Source: Lentisphaeria bacterium (GTDB lineage Bacteria > Verrucomicrobiota > Lentisphaeria > Victivallales > Victivallaceae). From it: 48,254 nucleotides of DNA. The first letter of the stretch is position 1. The number at the start of each line of letters is the position of its first letter. A program made the translations under genes and the position numbers. Below, one piece after another: positions 42,216-48,254 of this stretch. Below the pieces are notes generated by a model. That model worked only from the letters and a program-made list of their open reading frames with translations, made no database searches and was not told the origin of the DNA. The stretch is from assembly GCA_018265615.1 (NCBI GenBank), contig JABLYX010000039.1, forward strand, positions 1-48,254. The letters run 5' to 3'.

Positions 42216-45200
42216 GATCCCGATTACTGACGTTCGCGTTTTCCGCGTTGTTGGCCCTGAGTGTCGCCGGAGCGGAGTTTACACTGCTTCCGCACGGAGA
42301 GCTGCGGCTCCCGGACGGGAGCGGGCTCGTGCTCGCGTTCCGGCAGGGAAGCGCACAGGCCGCCCTCGCGGCGGAGAGTGTCGAAGCCGGGCGGAAGGAG
42401 GGGGCCGCGTTTGCGGGTACGTTTGTGGTGAAGGGAAACCGGCTCCGCGTGGAAGAGACGCTTCAGCCGGAGGGCGGGATGGTGAAGTACCGCCTCTCGG
42501 CCGCCGCGGAAAAACCGGTCGGGGAAGGGGAGCTCGCATTGGAATGCACGGTTCCGGCAGGTGTGTTCCGGGACGGCGGAATGCTTTCAGACGGCCGCCG
42601 GGTGAACTTTCCCGAAGTCTTTTCCTCCGCAGAGTGGGTGCGGCGCGGCGTGTTCCGCAGGCAGCTGCGGCTGCCGCTGCCCGGCGGGACGCTGACGATT
42701 GCCGGGCAGGCGCGCTGGCGGGTCCAGGACAATCGCCGTTACAGCCGGGATGAGATCCTGCTGCAGATCTATCCAGCTTCCGGAGAAGACGGGCGGCGGG
42801 CGCAGCTCGAGGCGTCGTTTGCATTCACCCCTGCGGCAAACACGATCCTGCCGCTTGGCCCTGCGGCGAACAGGGGCTTTTCCGACGATGCGGCGGAGGA
42901 CGGCAGGGGCGGCTGGACCGATCAGGGGCCGGCCAACGACATGCGCGCGCTTCCGGCCGGAATCCTTGAGTTTCGCGGAGTCCGGTTCCTGATCGCCGAT
43001 GAGGCGGAATCTCCGGAAAAAACCATCGTCGCGCTGCGTGGAAAGGCCCGGCCCGGCTTTCCCGGATCGGCCCGCATCGAAGGGTGCGGCGCAAATGGGA
43101 AATTTCTTTATCTGTTGAACGCCACTGCCTGGGAGGAGGCGCCCGGAACGGTCGCCGGAACCGTCACGGTCCGTTATGCGGACGGAACCGTTTCTGAAAC
43201 GGCAGTCCGGGACGGGATCGATACGGCGAACTTCCAGCATCCGCGTCTGCTCCGCAATGCGAACATCGCTTATCGGGGCAGCAATCACAGCGCTCCGGTC
43301 GGACTCTATGCAACGTGTGTCGCGCTCGAAGCGAAGGAGCTCGACTCCATTGAGCTCCGCAGCGGCGGGAACAGCGTGTGGCTGGTCGCCGCCGCGACCG
43401 TGAGCGACAGCTTCTCCGCAGTCGAAGCCCCGGCGGGGCCGGTCGTATTCCGGGCCGGGGAGGGAATGTATTTCCCGGCCGGATACGCGCCGGTTGCGGC
43501 AGGCACGATCCTCGACCTGTCGAATCTGCTCGATGCGCCCGCCGGGAAGTACGGGTTCCTGCGCGCCGGGAAAGGGCGGTTCGAGTTCGCGGCGAAACCG
43601 GGCGAGGCGGTCCGCTTCTACGGCACGAACCTGTGCCAGACCGCGGCAGTTCCCCCGGCGGACGTCGCCGCGGGCATGGCGGAGGATATCGCGCGGCGCG
43701 GATACAACCTCGTCCGGCTGCATCATTTCGACAAGATCCTGACCGATGCGGCGGACGGCTCCGGCGCGACTCGCCTGCGTCCGGAGGAGATCGCGAAAAT
43801 GGACCGCCTGATCCGGGAGCTGCGTGAACGCGGAATCTATTACACGCTCGACCTTTTCACCTGCCGTGAAATTCCTTCCTCCGTGATTCCGGGATTCCCG
43901 GAGCAACGGGCCCTGACGCAGCATGAAGTAAAATCGCTCTTCTTCCTGTCGGCTGAAATGCGGAAAAACATGATCGAATTCTCCCGCAATCTGCTTACGC
44001 ACGTAAATCCGCACACGGGCCTCGCATGGCAGGATGATCCTGCGCTCGTGACGGTCGGGCTGGTGAACGAGGATACGCTTTCGACAATGCCCGCCCGCTT
44101 TCCCGCCGGAAGCTTCGTCGCGGAACTTTTCCGCGAGCGCTTCCGGGAGTATTGCCGGACCGGCGGGCTGCCGGAGACGAAAGCGGACGGCGCGTATATG
44201 AACTTCATCGGCGAACTCTACCGCAACGGGATACGCGAATTGGCCGGGGCGCTGCGTTCCGGCGGCGCGCGGCAGCCGTTCACCGACCAGAACTTTCACA
44301 ACAACCATTCGGTTCATATGCTGCGCGCCGGATATGATTATGTCGACAACCATGCGTACTGGGGACATCCGAACTGGATCGGCCCGAAACGGTGGCGGCT
44401 GCCCGCGAAGATCGTGCCGGCCGACAGCATCCTCTCCGGCTACCTCGGACAGTTCGGGCAGATCGCGACGTCCCGCTTCTTCGACAAGCCCTTTTCCGTG
44501 TCCGAGTGGAGCTTCATCTCTGCGAACCGTCATGCGATGGCGGAGGGATCGATCATCGCCGCATCGTTCGCCGGGCTGCAGGGATGGGATATGATGGCGA
44601 ACTTCGCCTATTCGCACACCTCGAACCTGAATCCGCGTCCGCTCTCCTTCTTTGACACGGCGTCGGATCCGATGCGGGCGCTCGGTGAACGGGCGGGCGT
44701 GCTGCTCTTCCGGCGCGGCGACGTGCGTGAGTCGGAGCTCTCATTCGCCTATCTGATCCCGGAGAACTATCTTGACGGCAAAGGAGGGATCACCTCTCCC
44801 GTCCCGCAGCTGCCTCTGCTGGCGATGATCGGCAGGCTCGGCTGCACGATTGTACTGTCCGGAAAACAAGCGGAGCTTCCGCCCGGAACCGTGGGGGCGG
44901 TCGCTGCAAAGGGAAGCCGGGTCGGGGCCTCTGTTCCGGTGTTCCCCGAAGAGGGGGACTTTCCGGCGGAGATGTTGAGAAGCGGCGTGATCCCGGCGGA
45001 GTGTTACGATCCGGCGCGCGGCGTCATCCGCAGCGGCACGGGTGAGCTCACGTTTTATCGCAACCGCCGCTGCTTCAGCGTCATTACGCCGAAGAGCGAA
45101 GGGTTCGTTCTGCCGGAGGGCGAGACACTCGAAGGAGGGACGGTGAGACGGGTCCGCTCGGAACGCTCATTTTCATCGCTCTTCTTCTCGGCGATGGACG

Positions 45201-45505
45201 GACGGACGCTCGCGGAAAGCGACCGGATTCTGATTCTGCACCTTTCAGATGTGAAGAACAGCGGCGAAAGGTTCCGTGACTCCGGCGGGACCATCCTTGA
45301 AAAATGGGGAGGACTTCCGCTGCTCGCATGTCATGCGAAGGCATCGGCGGAATTCGCGCGGCCTCTTGACGGCTTTCGGCTCCATGCGCTCGGATTCGAC
45401 GGAAAACGTACCGGAGAGATCCCGTTTGAAGGGAATCTGCTTGAACTGGACAATCGGCGTAACGGGTGCCTCATTGCAGCATACGAACTTACGAAGGGGG
45501 AGTAA
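42212..45505 (+). CDS. Giant secreted GH-A-like glycosidase, paralogue of the 35835 protein
   Basis: 1097 residues from the ATG at 42212, inside an ATGA overlap and after GGAGGAG; signal peptide MRSRLLTFAFSALLALSVAGA. Aligns by eye along its length with the 35835 protein: GGWTDQGPANDMRAL, GYNLVRLHHFDKIL, GIYYTLDLFTCREI, VGLVNEDTLSTM (candidate acid/base Glu near 618), DYVDNHAYWGHP, and FSVSEWSF (candidate nucleophile Glu near 764). N- and C-terminal beta domains surround the barrel. It lies between a cytoplasmic glycosidase-like gene and a pseudopilin under the AraC regulator. Substrate unknown, but probably related to that of its paralogue. Confidence 0.82.
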   Translation: MRSRLLTFAFSALLALSVAGAEFTLLPHGELRLPDGSGLVLAFRQGSAQAALAAESVEAGRKEGAAFAGTFVVKGNRLRVEETLQPEGGMVKYRLSAAAEKPVGEGELALECTVPAGVFRDGGMLSDGRRVNFPEVFSSAEWVRRGVFRRQLRLPLPGGTLTIAGQARWRVQDNRRYSRDEILLQIYPASGEDGRRAQLEASFAFTPAANTILPLGPAANRGFSDDAAEDGRGGWTDQGPANDMRALPAGILEFRGVRFLIADEAESPEKTIVALRGKARPGFPGSARIEGCGANGKFLYLLNATAWEEAPGTVAGTVTVRYADGTVSETAVRDGIDTANFQHPRLLRNANIAYRGSNHSAPVGLYATCVALEAKELDSIELRSGGNSVWLVAAATVSDSFSAVEAPAGPVVFRAGEGMYFPAGYAPVAAGTILDLSNLLDAPAGKYGFLRAGKGRFEFAAKPGEAVRFYGTNLCQTAAVPPADVAAGMAEDIARRGYNLVRLHHFDKILTDAADGSGATRLRPEEIAKMDRLIRELRERGIYYTLDLFTCREIPSSVIPGFPEQRALTQHEVKSLFFLSAEMRKNMIEFSRNLLTHVNPHTGLAWQDDPALVTVGLVNEDTLSTMPARFPAGSFVAELFRERFREYCRTGGLPETKADGAYMNFIGELYRNGIRELAGALRSGGARQPFTDQNFHNNHSVHMLRAGYDYVDNHAYWGHPNWIGPKRWRLPAKIVPADSILSGYLGQFGQIATSRFFDKPFSVSEWSFISANRHAMAEGSIIAASFAGLQGWDMMANFAYSHTSNLNPRPLSFFDTASDPMRALGERAGVLLFRRGDVRESELSFAYLIPENYLDGKGGITSPVPQLPLLAMIGRLGCTIVLSGKQAELPPGTVGAVAAKGSRVGASVPVFPEEGDFPAEMLRSGVIPAECYDPARGVIRSGTGELTFYRNRRCFSVITPKSEGFVLPEGETLEGGTVRRVRSERSFSSLFFSAMDGRTLAESDRILILHLSDVKNSGERFRDSGGTILEKWGGLPLLACHAKASAEFARPLDGFRLHALGFDGKRTGEIPFEGNLLELDNRRNGCLIAAYELTKGE

Positions 45506-45507
45506 TC

Positions 45508-46257
45508 ATGAGATTTCACAGGGCAAATGCTTTCACATTGATCGAGCTCCTGGTCGTGATTGCGATCATCGCGATTCTCGCGTCGATGCTGCTGCCGGCG
45601 CTGAATCAGGCGCGGGCACGGGCACATTCGATCAGGTGTATCGGCAACCTGAAGCAGATCGGTATGGCGTTTGCGCTCTACGGTCATTCGAACCGGGATA
45701 TCTGGCCCTATTCGAAGGTCACGGCACTGCAGAGCGGAAACTGGTCGCGCGAACTGGACTGGGAACACATCCTGACGCGCGATTCGGATTTGCCGGAATA
45801 TTTCTTCTGCCCCGGCATGACCTTCACGCCGGCCGGAGGCGATCAGGAGCGTTATTCCGGCACATACACATATGGAATGCGGAGCTTTCGCTGGAGCTTC
45901 GACCACCCGTCGAATGGCGGAAATCTGCCGTTCCTGGACGAAAAAGGCAAAACGGTAAACGCGACTTCCGGCGTCAGGGCGTTCGATTCGCGCCGGGTCA
46001 AAAATCCTTCGCAATATCAGCTTGTGGCTGATTCAGTCGACTACGGTGCGGGCAGCACCTATTTCGAAATGCCGATCTATTATATTTCGGACAACTCCTC
46101 GCGCGGATATCACCTGCGTCACAATGGCCGCGCTTCGGTGCTGTTCGTTGACGGGCATGCCGACGGCTGGAACGGGTCGCAGTGCGTCGAATGGGCCGTC
46201 ACGAAGGGCGGCCGCAGCCGGGAGATTGTCCGCAAAGCCGGTCTGGAAGCCTATTGA
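45508..46257 (+). CDS. Prepilin-like protein (H-X9-DG class)
   Basis: 249 residues from MRFHRANAFTLIELLVVIAII; GGGGGAG lies just upstream of this ATG, so the open frame back to 45466 is not used. Cleavage is expected at A|FTLIE. The C-terminus has HNGRASVLFVDGH. It starts two bases after the giant glycosidase stop and closes the AraC-controlled operon before a strong hairpin. Gene order here is enzyme then pseudopilin, the reverse of the LacI locus, but the pairing is the same. Confidence 0.88.
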   Translation: MRFHRANAFTLIELLVVIAIIAILASMLLPALNQARARAHSIRCIGNLKQIGMAFALYGHSNRDIWPYSKVTALQSGNWSRELDWEHILTRDSDLPEYFFCPGMTFTPAGGDQERYSGTYTYGMRSFRWSFDHPSNGGNLPFLDEKGKTVNATSGVRAFDSRRVKNPSQYQLVADSVDYGAGSTYFEMPIYYISDNSSRGYHLRHNGRASVLFVDGHADGWNGSQCVEWAVTKGGRSREIVRKAGLEAY

Positions 46258-46287
46258 GGAGGGCACAGCGCGACGGAGCCGATTCCG

Positions 46288-46321
46288 GGGGCCGGAAACG
46301 TGTTCAGGTGTTTCCGGCCCC
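46288..46321. terminator. Bidirectional terminator between convergent operons
   Basis: A perfect 12-base stem (GGGGCCGGAAAC against GTTTCCGGCCCC) with a ten-base loop, between the pseudopilin stop at 46257 and the convergent beta-helix stop at 46331. The T run is short, so Rho or the very stable stem may do the work. Confidence 0.75.
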
Positions 46322-46330
46322 TGTTGTGCT

Positions 46331-47575
46331 TCAGTTGCCTGTCCGGGGGGCTTCGTCCGGGAAGAGCCCGGCGCTTTCCTCCGGAGCGAGGATTTTGCAG
46401 GAGTCAAGACCCGAGACCTTTGCGGCTTTTTCCGCGGTGAAGCTCACCGCTTCGGCTTTGGTCGGGGCGATGGTGCATGACTCGAGGAGCGCTTCTCCCT
46501 TCTGGTCCGCGTCGACTGCGATGGCGTTGCCGACGAAGGTGCAGTTGACGGCCCGGGCCTTGCCGCCGCCGTTGCCGCAGACGTGGAGGCCGGCTTCGGT
46601 ACCGGAGCCGCCGCGCTTCAGCGCATACCCGCCGATGCAGTTTTCAAGGCGCGCATTGCCCCAGATGCGGAAATTGCGCTTGTTGCGGAATGAGACGCAT
46701 TCTTTGAGAACGGCGTTTTTCGTCTTGATGTCCCAGCCGCCGTCGGTGCAGTCGAACGCCTTGCAGTTGGTCCAGGTGATGTTCTCGGTGTTCCCCTCGG
46801 CGCAGAAACCGTCGGCGTTCCAGTATTTGTCGCCGGCGTCGTCGTAGGCGTTGCGGGCGATGCAGTTGTCGAATGTGATGTCGGAGTCGACCGTCCCTTT
46901 GGCTCCGCCCATGCCGAAGCACATCTGGAACTTTTCGGTGGCGAACTCCCTGCCGCCGGCATCGGAGACGACGTTGCGGACCGAAGCGTTTCTGATCCCG
47001 CCCTGAAGCCGTATGCCGCGCTTCGTGAAGCCGGTCATTGTGCAGTCCTCGATCGTGATTCCGGTTCCGCCGCTCAGGTAGATGCCGTCCCGGACGCTCG
47101 AGAACGCAAGGTCGCGGAAAGCCAGCCGGCTGTTATCGCCGCGCCCCAGGACGCCTTCCCGGTAGTCGCGGACGCGGAATCCGCTGATTTCAACGTCGGA
47201 CGCTCCCTTCTGGAGCTGGATGAAGTCGCGCCCCCTGGCCGGATCCTCCTTCGTCCAGTTGGCGGTGAAGAGCGGATAGCCGTCGTCTCCCTTGACGCCG
47301 ACGAGCTTTTTCACCTGTCCCGGCCTGCCGGAGTTCTCCGCTGTGATGACGAGGCTCTGGTTTTTATAATTGCCCGGCTCGACGTAGACGGTTCCGCCCG
47401 GGGCGGTCAGCTCCCACGCCCTGGCGATTGAGGCGCAGGCGTTTGCCTTGTCGGCGCCGGTCCGGCTGCCCGCGCCGCCCGATTTGACGTAGGTGGTACT
47501 CAGGAGCTCGCCCCCCGGGAGCACGATTCCGATCAGGAGCGCCGGAACCATCAGAATGGCACGATTGAACTTCAT
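46331..47575 (-). CDS. Secreted right-handed beta-helix protein, PL9 pectate lyase-like
   Basis: 414 residues with a signal peptide (MKFNRAILMVPALLIGIVLPGG). Repeats such as VEISGFRVRDY, ITIEDCTMTGFTKRGIRL, ITFDNCIARNAYDD and ITWTNCKAFDCTDGGWDI form the coils of a parallel beta-helix. KYWNADGFCAEG followed by CTDGGWDIKTK resembles the NADGF ... DDGWDLY calcium/active-site region of PL9 pectate lyases; one of the paired acidic residues is replaced (TDGGWD for DDGWD), and the catalytic lysine cannot be placed without alignment. Starts with a one-base overlap (TGATG) after a pseudopilin gene. Likely binds or cleaves uronic-acid polysaccharide. Confidence 0.75.
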   Translation of the reverse strand: MKFNRAILMVPALLIGIVLPGGELLSTTYVKSGGAGSRTGADKANACASIARAWELTAPGGTVYVEPGNYKNQSLVITAENSGRPGQVKKLVGVKGDDGYPLFTANWTKEDPARGRDFIQLQKGASDVEISGFRVRDYREGVLGRGDNSRLAFRDLAFSSVRDGIYLSGGTGITIEDCTMTGFTKRGIRLQGGIRNASVRNVVSDAGGREFATEKFQMCFGMGGAKGTVDSDITFDNCIARNAYDDAGDKYWNADGFCAEGNTENITWTNCKAFDCTDGGWDIKTKNAVLKECVSFRNKRNFRIWGNARLENCIGGYALKRGGSGTEAGLHVCGNGGGKARAVNCTFVGNAIAVDADQKGEALLESCTIAPTKAEAVSFTAEKAAKVSGLDSCKILAPEESAGLFPDEAPRTGN

Positions 47576-48222
47576 CAGTAGGTAAATCCTTTCGCTTCTG
47601 CGTTATATCCCCAGAACGATTGCTCGCGATTGCGCGGGACTTCCGCGAACCTGACGGTCTTGACATGGCCATCGAGATAAACAGCGTTCCGGTTTCCGTT
47701 ATGCCGCCCGAGGACGCTTGGCGCATCGTCCTTGTTCACATACGCTTTACTGTTGTTGACCTGATTGTCACGGTCCATCGCAAGCATGCGGAACGAGGAG
47801 TGGCGCACCTTGCCGATGGAGGATGAGCCCCCTGTGACTTTGCCGAGATACTGGTTCATTCCGAAGTGATAGCTCAGCGCCTCCGCCTGGGATGGGCAGG
47901 CGAACAGCGGCAGGGGCCGGGAGTTGTCCGGGGTGAGCGAGATCTGCTGCTGGCGCTCACCGGCGTAACCGAGGTAGGGGTAGATGAAATCATGCCACTT
48001 GACATACCGCCACGAGGTGTCGGTGGAGCTGCCGGCGTCATAAGGCGGAAGGGTGTCTTTGTTGTCCATCGCATAGCCGCGCAGGGCGGTTCCCATCTGC
48101 TTGAGGTTGCTGGTGCATTTGATGCTCCGGCTGCGCTCCCGTGCCTGATTCAGGGCCGGGAGCAGCATCGACGCGAGAATTGCGATGATCGCAATTACGA
48201 CAATTAGTTCTATGTAAAACAT
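47575..48222 (-). CDS. Prepilin-like protein with damaged or shifted N-terminus
   Basis: 215 residues from the only ATG (48222), beginning MFYIELIVVIAIIAILASMLLPALNQAR. The hydrophobic helix and the C-terminal H-X9-DG motif (HNGNRNAVYLDGH) are intact, but the basic leader and the (G/A/S)FT-L-I-E cleavage site are not: one residue is missing and no charged leader precedes it. The other frame just upstream reads SRRLPIINQTTCFT and then a stop, an excellent match to a longer leader ending in CFT. A net loss of four bases at about 48210 would explain both. So this is either a frameshifted gene, an assembly error near the window edge, or an unusual start. Overlaps the beta-helix start by one base. 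Confidence 0.7.
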   Translation of the reverse strand: MFYIELIVVIAIIAILASMLLPALNQARERSRSIKCTSNLKQMGTALRGYAMDNKDTLPPYDAGSSTDTSWRYVKWHDFIYPYLGYAGERQQQISLTPDNSRPLPLFACPSQAEALSYHFGMNQYLGKVTGGSSSIGKVRHSSFRMLAMDRDNQVNNSKAYVNKDDAPSVLGRHNGNRNAVYLDGHVKTVRFAEVPRNREQSFWGYNAEAKGFTY

Positions 48223-48254
48223 GTAGTTTGGTTGATTATCGGTAAACGACGACT

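Noticed and set aside
12499..48222. The five pseudopilin N-termini as dispersed DNA repeats or mobile elements
   Set aside because: Similarity is limited to the coding sequence of the signal helix and follows protein conservation; no terminal repeats or target duplications are seen.

Overview
The window is a GC-rich bacterial chromosome segment with no phage genes, insertion sequences, CRISPR array, rRNA or tRNA genes that I can recognise. It most resembles a gut Lentisphaerota bacterium of the Victivallis type. The grounds are five prepilin-like proteins of the 'IELLVV ... H-X9-DG' class, very large secreted glycosidase-like proteins next to LacI, GntR and AraC regulators, pyruvate:ferredoxin oxidoreductase (anaerobic metabolism), and Gram-negative envelope genes (KdsD, LptE-like). 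This assignment is inference from gene content; no ribosomal marker is present.

Layout. 1-3.6 kb: pyruvate:ferredoxin oxidoreductase with a terminator. 3.6-6.8 kb: a three-gene operon of retropepsin-like lipoprotein, inactive transglutaminase/7TM protein and ATP-grasp ligase. 6.8-17.3 kb: a carbohydrate regulon made of a minus-strand operon (secreted barrel protein, pseudopilin, two large glycosidase-like proteins), a GntR/LacI-hybrid regulator and a divergent sugar transporter. These are tied together by three identical TGGACATTGTCCA operators, two of them at near-consensus sigma-70 promoters. 17.4-25.1 kb: a heme/iron acquisition locus of the HmuS (CobN-like) type, with ExbB-like and ExbD-like partners, an FMN-binding protein, a membrane protein, a 23-residue small ORF, a small membrane-anchored protein and a pseudopilin. 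Its two promoters are each flanked by a pair of TTAG-N6-CTAA palindromes with nearly the same geometry. 25.2-26.8 kb: SanA/DUF218-like protein and a radical SAM enzyme of the AmmeMemoRadiSam type. 27.0-33.9 kb: a plus-strand housekeeping run (hisE, hisG, kdsD, TPR/BamD-like protein, LptE-like lipoprotein, Ktr/Trk potassium uptake pair, HIT protein, secreted unknown). 33.9-39.2 kb: a LacI regulator divergent from pseudopilin plus a 1118-residue secreted glycosidase-like protein. 39.2-46.3 kb: an AraC regulator divergent from a cytoplasmic glycosidase-like protein, a second 1098-residue secreted glycosidase-like protein and a pseudopilin. 46.3-48.25 kb: a PL9-like beta-helix protein preceded by a fifth pseudopilin whose first codons look frameshifted.

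The recurring theme is one pseudopilin translated with each secreted-enzyme cluster under a dedicated regulator, and once with a heme-extraction system. The most noteworthy signals are the paired-operator promoters of the heme locus, the pseudopilin placed in that regulon, and the repeated regulator-pseudopilin-giant enzyme module. Starts were moved from the longest open frame where Shine-Dalgarno sites, ATGA overlaps, promoters or signal peptides required it. No gene-free stretch exceeds about 210 bases.
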